64,000 bases of DNA. It comes from Rothia sp. (in: high G+C Gram-positive bacteria). Its GTDB lineage: Bacteria; Actinomycetota; Actinomycetes; Actinomycetales; Micrococcaceae. Below are positions 36,968 to 46,217 of this stretch, piece after piece (the stretch's first letter is position 1; each line of letters opens with the position of its first letter). The DNA lies in assembly GCA_030524105.1 (NCBI GenBank), contig JAUNHE010000004.1, positions 146,075 through 210,074 on the forward strand, read 5' to 3'. Below the pieces are notes generated by a model. It did no database searches. It was not told where the DNA came from and was given only the letters and a program-made list of their open reading frames with translations. Made by a program: the position numbers and the translations under genes.

Positions 36968-38048
36968 GGTTTGGGATGAAGCAGCTGTACGGGTTCGCCC
37001 CAGCAAAAAGGGTTCCCGGCCCCGTACTAAGGAAAGGCCCAGCCACGATAAGGCTCAGATTGGCCGCGTCATTACGGTGGATCGTGGCCGTTACCGGGTT
37101 ATTTTGGACGAGGGTAGCCCCCGGGAAAGAACCGTCACCGCTGTGCGGGCTAAGGAGCTGCGCCGCCAGGGTATTGTTGTGGGAGACAGGGTTGGTCTGG
37201 TTGGTGATACCAGTGCTCATCCGGGTAGCCTGGCCCGTCTGGTGAGAATTGAGCAGCGGAAGACCCTGCTGCGTCGTAGTGCCGACGACACCGACCCCTA
37301 CGAGCGGATGGTGGTAGCCAATGCCAGCCAGCTTATGATTGTGGTTGCTGCTGCTAATCCTCAGCCTCGTACCGGTTTTATAGACCGTTCTTTGGTTGCT
37401 GCTTTTGAGGCTGGTCTGCACCCGGTCCTCTGTATTAGTAAGACTGATTTGGCCAGCCCGCAGCCTCTGCTGGACTACTATGCTAGAGCTGAGCTGAGCA
37501 TTCTTTTTTCCCGGCCGGCCAGTCGCCCGGAGCCGACCGCTGGGGATCTTACTGCCTTGGACCCCCAGCTTATTGAGCGCTTGCAGCAGGTGCTGGCTGG
37601 GGAAGTGACTGTGCTATTGGGCCATTCCGGTGTTGGAAAGTCCACCCTGGTTAATGCGCTGACCGGTGCACAGCGCGATACTGGGGTGGTTAATGCTGTT
37701 ACCGGCCGGGGTAGGCATACTTCCTCTTCAGCTTTTGCCCTTCAGCCCAGTGCCTGCCCGGCAGGAACCTGGATTATTGATACACCGGGTATTCGTTCCT
37801 TGGGTCTGGCCCATGTAAAGCCGGCTAATATAGTGGCTGCTTTCACGGAATTAGCGCCGGCTTCTGCCGATTGCCCCAGGGGCTGCCGTCATGACCAAAC
37901 AGCCCAAGGCTGCGCAATTTCTGCCTACGTTGCCCAGGGTTATGCCGGCCAATGCGGTCCGGCTCGTTTAGAATCTTTGCGCAGGCTTTTAGGTGTTCAT
38001 CAGCCTCCAGGAGCCCAGGCAGAGACAGAAACTGGCGTCATCGAGTGA
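36960..38048 (+). CDS. rsgA: Ribosome small-subunit maturation GTPase RsgA
   Basis: Circularly permuted GTPase acting late in 30S assembly. The OB-fold N-terminus is followed by G4 SKTDLA, G1 GHSGVGKST and G3 DTPGIRS, then the zinc motif CPRGCRHDQTAQGCAI. I use ATG 36960 (MPRVWDEAAVRVRP, the usual family start), giving 362 aa. The start lies within the last codons of aroA, so the two are coupled. Confidence 0.94.
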   Translation: MPRVWDEAAVRVRPSKKGSRPRTKERPSHDKAQIGRVITVDRGRYRVILDEGSPRERTVTAVRAKELRRQGIVVGDRVGLVGDTSAHPGSLARLVRIEQRKTLLRRSADDTDPYERMVVANASQLMIVVAAANPQPRTGFIDRSLVAAFEAGLHPVLCISKTDLASPQPLLDYYARAELSILFSRPASRPEPTAGDLTALDPQLIERLQQVLAGEVTVLLGHSGVGKSTLVNALTGAQRDTGVVNAVTGRGRHTSSSAFALQPSACPAGTWIIDTPGIRSLGLAHVKPANIVAAFTELAPASADCPRGCRHDQTAQGCAISAYVAQGYAGQCGPARLESLRRLLGVHQPPGAQAETETGVIE

Positions 38049-38076
38049 TACCAAGAAAAGATACGGATACTAATTT

Positions 38077-38865
38077 ATGAATGCTAACCCCTATACCGAC
38101 GATTTACGTTTGGCTCATATTCTTGCCGACTCCGTAGATCGTCTTACCCTGGGCAGGTTTATTGCTCAGGATTTTTCCGTAGAAACTAAACCGGATCTTA
38201 CCCCGGTCACCGATGCCGATGTTGAGGCTGAGCGGCTTATCAGAGCCCAGCTTTCTAGGGTCCGCACCCGGGATTCTATTTCTGGTGAAGAGTTTGGAGA
38301 TACCGGTTCCTCCCCTAGGCGCTGGGTGATTGATCCTATTGATGGAACTAAAAATTTTGTGCGCGGTGTGCCTGTTTGGGCAACTTTGATTGCTTTGTTG
38401 GAGGAGGATCAGCCGGTTGTTGGTGTGGTCTCTGCTCCGGCGCTGCAGCGTCGTTGGTGGGCTGCTGCCGGGGCTGGAGCCTATACCGGCCGTTCGCTGG
38501 CTAAGGCAACCCGGCTTGAGGTTTCTAAGGTGCGTTCCTTGCGGGATGCTTCTTTTTCTTATTCGTCTATCAGCGGCTGGAATAAGCTGGGTAAGCGCAA
38601 AAAGTTTTTGGAATTGACCGATACTGTGTGGCGGACTAGGGCCTACGGGGATTTTTGGTCTTACTGCATGGTTGCTGAAGGAGCGGTAGATATTGCCGCT
38701 GAGCCCGAGCTTAACCTTTATGACATGGCGGCTTTGGCACCTATTGTTACTGAAGCTGGGGGGCGGTTTAGCTCTCTCACGGGTGAAGACGGCCCCCAGG
38801 GGGGTAATGCTTTGGCCAGCAACATGCTTTTGCACAATGCGGCCCTTCGCTATTTGGGCTTATAG
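38077..38865 (+). CDS. hisN: Histidinol-phosphatase, inositol-monophosphatase family
   Basis: A 262-aa phosphatase with the metal-binding motifs SGEEFG, WVIDPIDGTKNFVRG and EPELNLYDMAAL of the inositol-monophosphatase fold. In Actinobacteria the member located next to aroA/rsgA is the histidine-pathway enzyme HisN; that function is inferred from context. It ends 6 bp inside the 3' end of the convergent DUF4190 gene. Confidence 0.9.
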   Translation: MNANPYTDDLRLAHILADSVDRLTLGRFIAQDFSVETKPDLTPVTDADVEAERLIRAQLSRVRTRDSISGEEFGDTGSSPRRWVIDPIDGTKNFVRGVPVWATLIALLEEDQPVVGVVSAPALQRRWWAAAGAGAYTGRSLAKATRLEVSKVRSLRDASFSYSSISGWNKLGKRKKFLELTDTVWRTRAYGDFWSYCMVAEGAVDIAAEPELNLYDMAALAPIVTEAGGRFSSLTGEDGPQGGNALASNMLLHNAALRYLGL

Positions 38866-39294
38866 CCTGTTGAGGCAGCTATAGTAACCTAGGCGCTCCG
38901 ATTCACAGTCCATCACTAAAGCAAGTTCTTGGGCAAGTAAACTTACTAGCACTAGGTAGGCCAGCATAAGGAGCAGGGCTACTATGCTACAGGCCAGGCC
39001 CCCAACTGCTAGGCGCACTGCTTGAGCGGAGTAGGTGGTCAGTTGGGGTTTTTTAGCATTTTTGATGGCAAGGATGGCGCAGTAGATGCCTAGCAGGGCC
39101 GGGACCGTGGCTAGGCCGAGCAGCCCGAAGAAAAAAAGGGTGGCTACAAGAGCTAAAAGACCGGAAGTCAGTGAACCAACAGCATAAAAGTAACCCCTGC
39201 CGCGAATATCGCTGCTGGGCTGGCCATAGCCCCTGTTAAACTCTTGCGGCACCCAGTACTGGGCATAGTTCTTCGGGCTTGGACTACCTGTCAC
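38860..39294 (-). CDS. DUF4190-type small membrane protein
   Basis: A 144-aa protein with a polar N-terminus rich in Pro, Gln and Tyr (about 40 residues), then membrane segments ALVATLFFFGLLGLATVPALL and LACSIVALLLMLAYLVLV. This tail-plus-two-helices design matches DUF4190. A second one occurs at 48803-49336. Function unknown. The GTG start follows AAAGGAG. A small hairpin GGTCAC-ctggct-GTGACC (39314-39331) lies in the leader. Confidence 0.7.
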   Translation of the reverse strand: MTGSPSPKNYAQYWVPQEFNRGYGQPSSDIRGRGYFYAVGSLTSGLLALVATLFFFGLLGLATVPALLGIYCAILAIKNAKKPQLTTYSAQAVRLAVGGLACSIVALLLMLAYLVLVSLLAQELALVMDCESERLGYYSCLNRL

Positions 39295-39548
39295 GTGTAG
39301 CTCCTTTCTCTGCGGTCACCTGGCTGTGACCACGGCTTTCTTCATTGAACCATATTTTTATAGGTTTTTTATACAAGCTACTTACCTGTATATCTTGAGA
39401 CTAGGGCCGGATCTCTAAGGGAAGCAGCGGCTTTCAATAAATAAAACAAGAACCTTAAACTGCTGCCTATCCGACGCTGTCGGGCCGGTAGAGCTTAACA
39501 AAGTATGTAAAAGGGCGGGCCGCTCTTGGCCTTGAGTAAGCTAAGAGC

Positions 39549-41168
39549 GTGAGGAACCTACTAAATATATGCCTGGCCCTTGTTCTTGCTGTACTCAGCC
39601 AGTTCAGCCTTCTAGCGGGCCCGACCACAGCTACTTCAGTATCAGAAACCCAGCTTGCCAGCAACGGACCACATGCCCCTCAAGACCGCCAGCTTGAACC
39701 AACTCAAGTCTCTAGCACAGCAAAAACGCAGAGTGCGTTGGTTGATTTAGGTAACACCAATCTGGGCCCCTATAGTATGCCCGTTCGGGGCCTACTGGTT
39801 ACCCCGCAGGCTAGAGCAAGTACAGCGCAGCAGGCCCGGTGGCCGCTGATTGTCATTAATCATCTGCGGGCACCCAATTGTTCTGATAACAGTTTTGCCT
39901 ACCCCTGCCCTAGCGGCACCAGTGAGCGCCGGTTTGACCTTGGCATGGCCTATCTGGGTGAAGAACTAGCTCAGCAGGGCTACGCCGTCCTGATTCCGGA
40001 TCTTTCTACCAGCTGGATTGGGGCAGATGTGACGGTGCCCTATGATCAGAGGCAGGCCTGGCGGCAGATTGTTGGCAGGTTAACCGAGGCTATTGCCCGT
40101 GATGCTCAGGGTGGCAGCAAAGTATTTGGTGGGCTTAAGACAGCTGCTATTGACCAGTCTCGGGTTGGTCTGGTGGTGCATTCCCGGTCTGCTTCTATCG
40201 TTAATACGGCAGTGGATTTTTTTGGCAGCCGGGCGGTCCGTGCGGTGCTAGCCTACGGGCCGGCCTACAATACTTTCGATGAGCAGCATTTTAGCCCGGA
40301 TATAGCAGCAGACCTGCCCTATCTTTCCCTAGCTGGAGACCTGGATCAGGATGTAGGCCCGTCTGCAAACCTTTGGTTGGGTAAGTATCTTTCTAAGGAG
40401 CGCACTGCACCGGCTTTGGTGGCTAACCTTGCCGGTTTTGGGCATATGTATGTTAATAGGGCCCTTTCCCAAGAGGGCTTTGACGACCGCCGCGGCTGTG
40501 ACCTATTGGACTGCCGTAATGAAGAAGAACACGAGAAGTTGCTTATCTCTGCCAGCAAAGACTGGTTTGCTACTTTTATTCGTGGCCAGCAGAGCGGCCT
40601 ACCTATTGACAGGGACAGCCAGCTCCCTCAAGAACTTTATGGGTATAAAGCTCGCTGGTTAGCGGCAACTACCGGTTCTGCTGTTACTCACCTGTCTGCT
40701 GACCGCTTTAAGCCGCTGACCGCTGGTTCGGCCAGAACCTGTAGGGTGGCTGACCCGGTTGCGCCTGCTGCCCTTGAGGATGCCTGCCCGGATCCTGAGC
40801 TTGGTTATACGGAGGTTTCGCCGGTTGTTCCGGTTACCTATATGAAGGCTGCTGGGGCACAGGTGCAGTTTGAGGGTCTGAGCCAGATTAACCTGCATCT
40901 GGCACCTTTTGGGTCTTCGCCCAAGCAGGAGGATGGCCGGCTGGTGCTTAAGCTTGTTTTTTCGGACGGTAGTAGCTGGTCTCATACGCTAGCTGGCCAG
41001 GACTCTGTGCTGGCTAATCGGGCTGATGAGACAACAAACGGCCATTATTTGCTGGCTAGTGAACGCATTGATGTGCCCGATTGGGTGGCTCATAAAAAGC
41101 TGGTGAAGGTTCAGCTTCGAGCACCCGGGCAGCCGGTGCTGCTGCATTCGCTTGATCTGCTCAGCTAG
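39549..41168 (+). CDS. Secreted alpha/beta hydrolase
   Basis: A 539-aa exported protein. The signal peptide is LLNICLALVLAVLSQFSLLA, with probable cleavage around residue 29. The hydrolase domain contains PLIVINHLRAP (oxyanion region), then GLVVHSRSASIVNT with a nucleophile Ser in HSRS, acidic DLDQDVGP and GFGHMYVN as the likely His. This resembles the dienelactone hydrolase/chlorophyllase-like group. The C-terminal 150 residues form an extra, probably beta-rich domain. The substrate is unknown. GTG start; weak upstream signals. Confidence 0.75.
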   Translation: MRNLLNICLALVLAVLSQFSLLAGPTTATSVSETQLASNGPHAPQDRQLEPTQVSSTAKTQSALVDLGNTNLGPYSMPVRGLLVTPQARASTAQQARWPLIVINHLRAPNCSDNSFAYPCPSGTSERRFDLGMAYLGEELAQQGYAVLIPDLSTSWIGADVTVPYDQRQAWRQIVGRLTEAIARDAQGGSKVFGGLKTAAIDQSRVGLVVHSRSASIVNTAVDFFGSRAVRAVLAYGPAYNTFDEQHFSPDIAADLPYLSLAGDLDQDVGPSANLWLGKYLSKERTAPALVANLAGFGHMYVNRALSQEGFDDRRGCDLLDCRNEEEHEKLLISASKDWFATFIRGQQSGLPIDRDSQLPQELYGYKARWLAATTGSAVTHLSADRFKPLTAGSARTCRVADPVAPAALEDACPDPELGYTEVSPVVPVTYMKAAGAQVQFEGLSQINLHLAPFGSSPKQEDGRLVLKLVFSDGSSWSHTLAGQDSVLANRADETTNGHYLLASERIDVPDWVAHKKLVKVQLRAPGQPVLLHSLDLLS

Positions 41169-41198
41169 GCTGGGGGCTTCTAGAGAAGAAGGTGTTCA

Positions 41199-41230
41199 CC
41201 GCCCCGTTCCTTTCTCATGGAGCGGGGCGG
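41199..41230 (+). terminator. Strong hairpin after the secreted hydrolase
   Basis: CCGCCCCGTTCC (41199-41210) pairs with GGAGCGGGGCGG (41219-41230) over 12 bp with one G-T pair and an 8-nt loop. No U-run follows, which is typical for many actinobacterial terminators. Confidence 0.7.
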
Positions 41231-41447
41231 ATTGGTCAGCAGGCTGGGCAAGAATAGGGCAGCCCCGGTTTGTCCCTTGCCTTGTTCTTTTTCTTGCCCT
41301 ACTATAGCCGGTATGGCTAGCAGCAATGAAGTCGATTGTTCTTCACCAGTTAACCTGCCGGCAAATCGGCTGACGGATGCTGGTTAAGTTTCTGGTGCAG
41401 AGTTTAGTCAGCACACAGTAAACCATTCTTGAAGGGAAAACTCTCCC

Positions 41448-43505
41448 ATGGTCTTGCACCTCCCACTTCTGATGAAAGATCACGTCGTTGGCAAACGTTC
41501 AGCTGTCACTTGCGCTCTGAAGTGCGCTAACCAGTGCCTGAGCCCGGTTTGTAATACCAGCGATTCTACTTATTTTGGCGATATTGCCCGGGAAGCCATC
41601 AGCCGTCGAGCCTTGTTGGGTGCAGCCGGTGCTGCCGGTTTCTTTGTGGTGGCAGGTAGCAAGGCTGACGCAGCTCCTGCCGACTCAAATCTAGAGGCCC
41701 TAGCGCAGGCACCGGGTAAATCTCCGCTACGTTTTAAGCCCATTAAGCCGGTGGCCCACACCCAGGATAGTTTTGTAGTTCCTAAGGGTTATGACTGGCA
41801 TACCCTGATCCGGTGGGGGGATCCTCTCTTTAAGGATTCTCCTGGTTTTGACTGGAAGAATCAGACGGTTGCCTCCCAGGAAGCCCAGTTTGGTTATAAC
41901 AACGATTTCACGGCCGTTCTTGAGATGCACGGTGAAGAGGAGACTCGGGCCCTGCTTTTTATTAATCACGAGTACACTAACCCTGCCATTATGTTTCCGG
42001 ATGATATGCCTGAGCAGGATCAGATTGCAGTGAGCATGGCCGCCCACGGTCTTTCTGTGGTGGAGCTTAAGCGTAAGGATCCTTCTAGCCCTTATTCTTA
42101 TGTGCAGGGTGCCCCCTTAAATCGGCGTTTCTTGCTGTCGACAGAGTATGAGCTGACCGGACCGGCTGCTGGGGACGACTTGGTGAAGACCGTTGAGGAC
42201 CCCCAGGGAAATACCATCAAGGGAACCTTTGCCAACTGTTCGGGCGGTGTGACGCCCTGGGGGACTATCCTCACCGGGGAGGAGAATTTTCACGGCTACT
42301 TCTTAGCTGACGAGAACATCCCTGCCAATAAGCGGCTGGGGCTAAAATCCGGGGAAGAATCCAGTAATAAATGGGAGAAGGTTGATCCTCGCTTTAACAC
42401 GCTTAAGGCCGGTTACGAGAACGAAGCTAACCGTTTTGGCTATATTGTGGAGGTTGATCCTTGGGATCCAGATTCTAAGCCGCGTAAGCACTCCATGCTG
42501 GGCCGTTTTAAGCATGAAGGGGCTAACGTTATTATTGCTGAGGATAGCCGGGTTGTTGCCTACAGCGGGGATGACGAACGTTTTGAATATATTTATAAGT
42601 TTGTCTCTAAGAATAAGTACCGTGAATACGACCGGGAGCATAATATGACCCTGCTAACTGAGGGCTCCCTCTATGTGGCTCGCTTTGAGGGCAACTCCCC
42701 CGCGGAAGAGATTGACGGTAGCGGCAAGGTTCCTTCTGATGGGGCTTTTGATGGTAAGGGGCAGTGGCTGGCACTGATTGTGGATGGTCAGTCTCAGGTG
42801 GAGGGAATGAGTGCAGCGGAAGTCTGCATTAATACCCGCCTGGCAGCAGATAAGCTTCAGCCAACTAAAATGGACCGGCCGGAGGATGTTGAGCCTTCTT
42901 TGCATTCTCGTAAGGTCTATGCTGCTTTGACTAACAACACCAATCGTGGCAAGGATTCCTCCTATGCGGGGGCGGATGAGGCTAATCCGCGTACTATCAA
43001 CCGGGACGGGCATGTCTTAGAAATCGATGAGCTGGGCGATCAGACCGGTACAGATTTTGCCTGGACTTTGCTGCTGGTAGCCGGGGATCCTGCCCAGGGT
43101 GATCAGACTTTCTTTAGTGGCTACCCCGCCCATAAGGTCTCTCCTATTTCCTGCCCAGATAACCTTGCTTTTGATTCCAGCGGTAACCTGTGGATTTCAA
43201 CCGATGGTGCCCCGGACGGTATCGGCTATAACGACGGTCTTTTTAGGGTCTGCCTTGAGGGTAAGAATCGTGGCCGGGTGGAGCAGTTCCTTTCCGTACC
43301 TCAGGATGCAGAAACCTGCGGCCCGGTGATTCGGGATAAGGAAAACTCTGTTTTTGTTTCTGTCCAGCACCCGGGTGAAGATGGCAGTTTTGCCAGCCCC
43401 CGCTCCTACTTCCCAGACTATGACGGCAGCGGGCCTAGGCCTTCAGTGGTTCAGGTCCTGCCTAAGAGGAAGCCGGGCAAGGGGCCGCGCTCAAGCCAGG
43501 GCTAA
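41448..43505 (+). CDS. phoX: PhoX-type secreted phosphatase (DUF839, Tat-exported)
   Basis: A 685-aa enzyme of the PhoX family (calcium/iron-dependent phosphatases). A twin-arginine signal SRRALLGAAGAAGFFVVAG lies at about residues 52-70, after a long N-terminal region as usual for PhoX. Family motifs include NNDFTAVLEM, FINHEYTNP, NCSGGVTPWGTILTGEENF, HGYF and PDNLAFDSSGNLWISTDG. GAAGGGAA precedes the ATG. It probably releases phosphate outside the cell. Its end overlaps the convergent DUF1304 gene by 15 bp. Confidence 0.9.
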   Translation: MVLHLPLLMKDHVVGKRSAVTCALKCANQCLSPVCNTSDSTYFGDIAREAISRRALLGAAGAAGFFVVAGSKADAAPADSNLEALAQAPGKSPLRFKPIKPVAHTQDSFVVPKGYDWHTLIRWGDPLFKDSPGFDWKNQTVASQEAQFGYNNDFTAVLEMHGEEETRALLFINHEYTNPAIMFPDDMPEQDQIAVSMAAHGLSVVELKRKDPSSPYSYVQGAPLNRRFLLSTEYELTGPAAGDDLVKTVEDPQGNTIKGTFANCSGGVTPWGTILTGEENFHGYFLADENIPANKRLGLKSGEESSNKWEKVDPRFNTLKAGYENEANRFGYIVEVDPWDPDSKPRKHSMLGRFKHEGANVIIAEDSRVVAYSGDDERFEYIYKFVSKNKYREYDREHNMTLLTEGSLYVARFEGNSPAEEIDGSGKVPSDGAFDGKGQWLALIVDGQSQVEGMSAAEVCINTRLAADKLQPTKMDRPEDVEPSLHSRKVYAALTNNTNRGKDSSYAGADEANPRTINRDGHVLEIDELGDQTGTDFAWTLLLVAGDPAQGDQTFFSGYPAHKVSPISCPDNLAFDSSGNLWISTDGAPDGIGYNDGLFRVCLEGKNRGRVEQFLSVPQDAETCGPVIRDKENSVFVSVQHPGEDGSFASPRSYFPDYDGSGPRPSVVQVLPKRKPGKGPRSSQG

Positions 43506-43871
43506 AAACAGTAAGGCCAGTAGAGGGGTGCTGCCTTGTTTTATAGCTGCCGGCCGGTGCGGTGGTGAAGCTATAAAAAGGACCAGGGCAGCACCCAGCA
43601 TGGAGCCCAACCCTGCCAGCATGAGGGCACTACCTGTCTCCCGGCTGCCTGCCAGTAGTAGAAGGACACCGGCTAAGGCAATGCCGGCTAAAAAGAGATT
43701 GTAAAACCCCTGGTTAAAAGCAAAAAACTTGCTGTCCCGGGCAGCTTGGACGCTAGGAGTTTTAAAGGTTTTTCTTGCTAGTTCTCCTTCCCAGGCCAAG
43801 GATTCAAGATAAAAAATAAAAATGTGCAGGGCAATAGCGGCGCAGGAGAAGATAAGGCATAGGATGATCAT
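43491..43871 (-). CDS. DUF1304-family membrane protein
   Basis: A 126-aa protein with four hydrophobic segments. The N-terminal HIFIFYLESLAWE and FFAFNQGFYNLFLAGIAL are typical of DUF1304 proteins. The function of the family is unknown. It stands alone; its 3' end overlaps phoX. The region upstream (43872-43992) shows no clear promoter. Confidence 0.8.
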   Translation of the reverse strand: MIILCLIFSCAAIALHIFIFYLESLAWEGELARKTFKTPSVQAARDSKFFAFNQGFYNLFLAGIALAGVLLLLAGSRETGSALMLAGLGSMLGAALVLFIASPPHRPAAIKQGSTPLLALLFLALA

Positions 43872-43992
43872 TGTCTGATTGTAAGCTGCAGTTCCCCTTT
43901 AAAGTCGACCACACATCTTGTGATTTTAGATAGGTCTGCTGTGCGAGGTCGGCGTATGATGCTCTTGGGCAGCCTGCTGTACAGGCCCCTGT

Positions 43993-44235
43993 GTGGTCTG
44001 GCTTGATGAGGAACGAGCCTGTCTTTTTGGTGGGGACGTCACCTACGATCAAGAACTGCTGGATCAGGAACTTACTGATGGCGTGAATAAGAGACCGAAG
44101 CAGGCGGTTGAACAGCTGCGTCTCATTAAGCAGCTCGCGGCGTCGCGAGATGTCATCCTGCTTCCCGCGCACGACCCTCTCGCTGAGAAGCGTTTGCAAG
44201 CAGCGGAACCCTACCGACCGTCGGCTTTACGCTAA
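43993..44235 (+). pseudogene. 3' fragment of a metallo-beta-lactamase (lactonase-like) gene
   Basis: The 80 codons VVWLDEERACLFGGDVTYDQ to LLPAHDPLAEKR match the C-terminal third of AHL-lactonase-type MBL proteins (GGD ligand, late PAHDP ligand). The HxHxDH core and the middle of the enzyme are missing. In the same frame a stop occurs at 43957-43959, and the bases before about 43985 do not continue the fold in any frame. I read this as a 5'-truncated relic. Confidence 0.65.
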
Positions 44236-44285
44236 GGGGACGGGTAACAGATACAGTCCGTACGCCAGTCGTACTCGGCCCTCGC

Positions 44286-44756
44286 CTAGCTCTCTAGCTG
44301 CTGTTTGAGCTTTGCCAGGCCTCGGTCAAAGTCCTGGGAGATGCTCTTCTTCATACGAAAAACGATAAACATCACTTTCATGATCAGGTTTTGTTTGCCC
44401 GTCATCTCCCAGCGCACCAGGGTTTTCTCGCTATCATGGGCGGCCGGTAAAAGACGAAAATGGGAGCGGTTTTTAGCAGGAAAAGGCTGACGAAACTCAA
44501 TATCTACCTCTACAAGATCATCCTGATCGGTCACTACCCGCATGCTACCAGCCCCGGCTTTCTTATTACCTTCCCAGCTCATGCTGGCACCAACACCCTC
44601 CTGGGGGCCGGTATAGGTTTGAGACATGGCCGGGTCTAGTTCCTGCCAAGGAGACCAGCCCTCCCAGGAGTGAAGGTTACGAAGGTAGTCCCGGACACGG
44701 GCTGGGGAAGCAGCAATAGTGGTCTCACGTGCCACAAGAAAATCAGGGTTTTGCAT
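44286..44756 (-). CDS. SRPBCC/polyketide-cyclase-like protein
   Basis: A 156-aa protein of the START/Bet v1-like SRPBCC superfamily: RETTIAASPARVRDYLRNLHSWEGWSPWQELDP is the usual beginning, and the C-terminal amphipathic helix DFDRGLAKLKQQL closes the cavity. The ligand is unknown. A GTG two codons upstream (44762) is an alternative start; neither has a clear ribosome-binding site. It is divergent from yefM. Confidence 0.75.
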   Translation of the reverse strand: MQNPDFLVARETTIAASPARVRDYLRNLHSWEGWSPWQELDPAMSQTYTGPQEGVGASMSWEGNKKAGAGSMRVVTDQDDLVEVDIEFRQPFPAKNRSHFRLLPAAHDSEKTLVRWEMTGKQNLIMKVMFIVFRMKKSISQDFDRGLAKLKQQLES

Positions 44757-44891
44757 TGGCACAGTTTACACCAAACCACCGGGCCTTATTGAGTCAAGCA
44801 GGCTAAACACGGCGGGTGTTGTTCTGTCTTTTTGCCGGTGGTATTCATGGTTGTGTCTTTTTGAGCTACTGCACCGCGAATTTGGGCAAGA

Positions 44892-44930
44892 TTGACAGCG
44901 CACCGCCGGCAGCGTACAGTTTTCTGTACA
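44892..44930 (+). promoter_or_regulatory. yefM-yoeB promoter and operator
   Basis: TTGACA (44892-44897), a 17-nt spacer and TACAGT (44915-44920) form a good sigma-70-type promoter. Overlapping its -10 box is a perfect palindrome GTACAG-tttt-CTGTAC (44914-44929), including TGTACA, the core of the known YefM operator. This supports autorepression by the YefM-YoeB complex. Confidence 0.75.
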
Positions 44931-44941
44931 GGAGGTGGATC

Positions 44942-45196
44942 GTGAAAACACTCAGCTATACCGAGTCCCGCGCCAACTACGCCCAAGTACTCGACGAGGT
45001 CGTCAATAACCGTGAGGAAACCATCATCACGCGCGCCGGCCGTGAGCCCGTCGTGATTGTCTCACTCGCTGACTACGAGTCTCTGCGAGAAACAGCCTAC
45101 CTACTCCGTTCCCCCGCCAACGCCCGGCGGCTGCTCGACTCCATCGAGAATCTAGAAAACGGCGGCGGGACCCACCGCAGTCTCGTCGAAGACTGA
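44942..45196 (+). CDS. yefM: Antitoxin YefM (Phd/YefM family)
   Basis: An 84-aa antitoxin beginning at GTG 44942, 6 nt after AGGAGG. The N-terminal DNA-binding part MKTLSYTESRANYAQVLDEV and the central REPVVIVSLADYESLRETAYLL are classical for YefM. It neutralises the toxin through its disordered C-terminus (SIENLENGGGTHRSLVED) and represses its own operon. The toxin gene begins 3 bp downstream. Confidence 0.93.
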   Translation: MKTLSYTESRANYAQVLDEVVNNREETIITRAGREPVVIVSLADYESLRETAYLLRSPANARRLLDSIENLENGGGTHRSLVED

Positions 45197-45199
45197 GAC

Positions 45200-45460
45200 G
45201 TGATCCTCACCTGGGATGAGGCCGCCTGGGAAGACTACCTATGGTGGCAGACTGCGGATCGACGCACGCTCAAGCGTATCAACCGGCTCATTAAGGATAT
45301 TGCCCGTAACGGCAACGAGGGCATGGGTAAGCCCGAAGCACTCAAGTATGGCCTGTCCGGTTACTGGTCACGGCGTATCAGCGACGAGCACCGGTTGGTC
45401 TACAAAATTGTCGACAACGAGATCCGCATCGCCGCCTGCCGCTACCACTACGGCCAATAA
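45200..45460 (+). CDS. yoeB: Toxin YoeB (ribosome-dependent mRNase)
   Basis: An 86-aa RelE-superfamily toxin. It has MILTWDEAAWEDYLWWQ, NRLIKDIAR, PEALKYGLSGYWSRRISDEHRLVY and the C-terminal AACRYHYGQ, which contains the conserved His-Tyr pair at the active end. The expected catalytic Glu, Arg and His positions appear present, so it is probably functional. GTG start, co-transcribed with yefM. Confidence 0.93.
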   Translation: MILTWDEAAWEDYLWWQTADRRTLKRINRLIKDIARNGNEGMGKPEALKYGLSGYWSRRISDEHRLVYKIVDNEIRIAACRYHYGQ

Positions 45461-45505
45461 CACGGGTTTTTGCCTCCCGAAGAGCTGCCACAGTGAGGAA
45501 GTCTG

Positions 45506-45745
45506 TCACCAGCCCAGCCGCTCAATAAGGTCGGCGTAGCGAGCCCGAACACGCCGTGACGCATCAGCGACTCGCGCCTTGTGCCCGCGACGCGCGGCCA
45601 TCTCATGGATCGCGCGGGTTCTTGCCTCCTGCTTGCTCACACCGTCAGCCTCAGCAAAGCGCGACCTGCCGCGCTCAACAATCTGTGCCGCCTCCCGAAG
45701 AGCCGCCACAGATTCACGATGAGGCTCACCGTGGCTAAGCTTCAT
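45506..45745 (-). CDS. Small basic protein, unknown
   Basis: A 79-aa protein starting at ATG 45745, inside the last codons of the GyrI-like gene and so possibly coupled to it. It is rich in Arg, Ala and Glu and predicted all-helical (RESVAALREAAQIVERGRS, EARTRAIHEMAARRG). I do not recognise the family. No independent ribosome-binding site is seen, so it may also be a spurious or degenerate frame. Confidence 0.4.
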   Translation of the reverse strand: MKLSHGEPHRESVAALREAAQIVERGRSRFAEADGVSKQEARTRAIHEMAARRGHKARVADASRRVRARYADLIERLGW

Positions 45746-46217
45746 GGGCAAGCGGGATGCAGGCCTCAGTTACCAGCTGGTCTGCTGGCACTTGCCCTGG
45801 CGTTGTCAGGTAGAGGTTGAAGGCATTTGCCGCCGGACTTCCGTCGGCAGGCGAGCTTAAACCCTCACTGGCCATCCGCTCCATCAGCAATTCGTATGCT
45901 CGCGAGATCTGCTCATAGGGGCCTACGATGCGTGCAACCAAACAGTCCCGCGCGGGCAGCTCGTGAATCACCAAGGGTTCCTCAACCACCGTACCCGGCG
46001 CGACAGGCAGAAAGATTTCCTCGTCAACGTCATGCGCGGTGTAGCCATCGTTGTGGTCGATGACGCCGCCCGGACCGGTAGGCCTAATCTGCTGCCGGGT
46101 GATCTCGGGCAGCATTCGCTCCCACAGCAGGTGCTCGTCGGAATAGGTGGGAATAATGCCGCGCAGCGCAACAAGGGTCATGGCGTCAACAGTACGACGC
46201 TCAATAGTGATAGACAT
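45735..46217 (-). CDS. GyrI-like/effector-binding domain protein
   Basis: A 160-aa protein starting at ATG 46217, preceded by GGAGGAG. It has MSITIERRTVDAMTLVALRG, then LPVAPGTVVEEPLVIHELPARDCLVARIVGPYEQISRAYELLMERM. This is the fold of the GyrI-like small-molecule-binding domain found in AraC/MerR-type regulators and in stand-alone proteins, here without a DNA-binding part. Its ligand is unknown. Confidence 0.75.
   Translation of the reverse strand: MSITIERRTVDAMTLVALRGIIPTYSDEHLLWERMLPEITRQQIRPTGPGGVIDHNDGYTAHDVDEEIFLPVAPGTVVEEPLVIHELPARDCLVARIVGPYEQISRAYELLMERMASEGLSSPADGSPAANAFNLYLTTPGQVPADQLVTEACIPLAHEA

Noticed and set aside
41335-41360. Possible PHO box (TTCACC/TTAACC) upstream of phoX
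   Set aside because: The two half-sites are 8 nt apart rather than the expected 11, and only two are seen. Too weak to call.
43804-44199. 131-codon minus-strand frame opposite the truncated lactonase gene
   Set aside because: It is antisense to the recognisable metallo-beta-lactamase fragment and shows no family resemblance.
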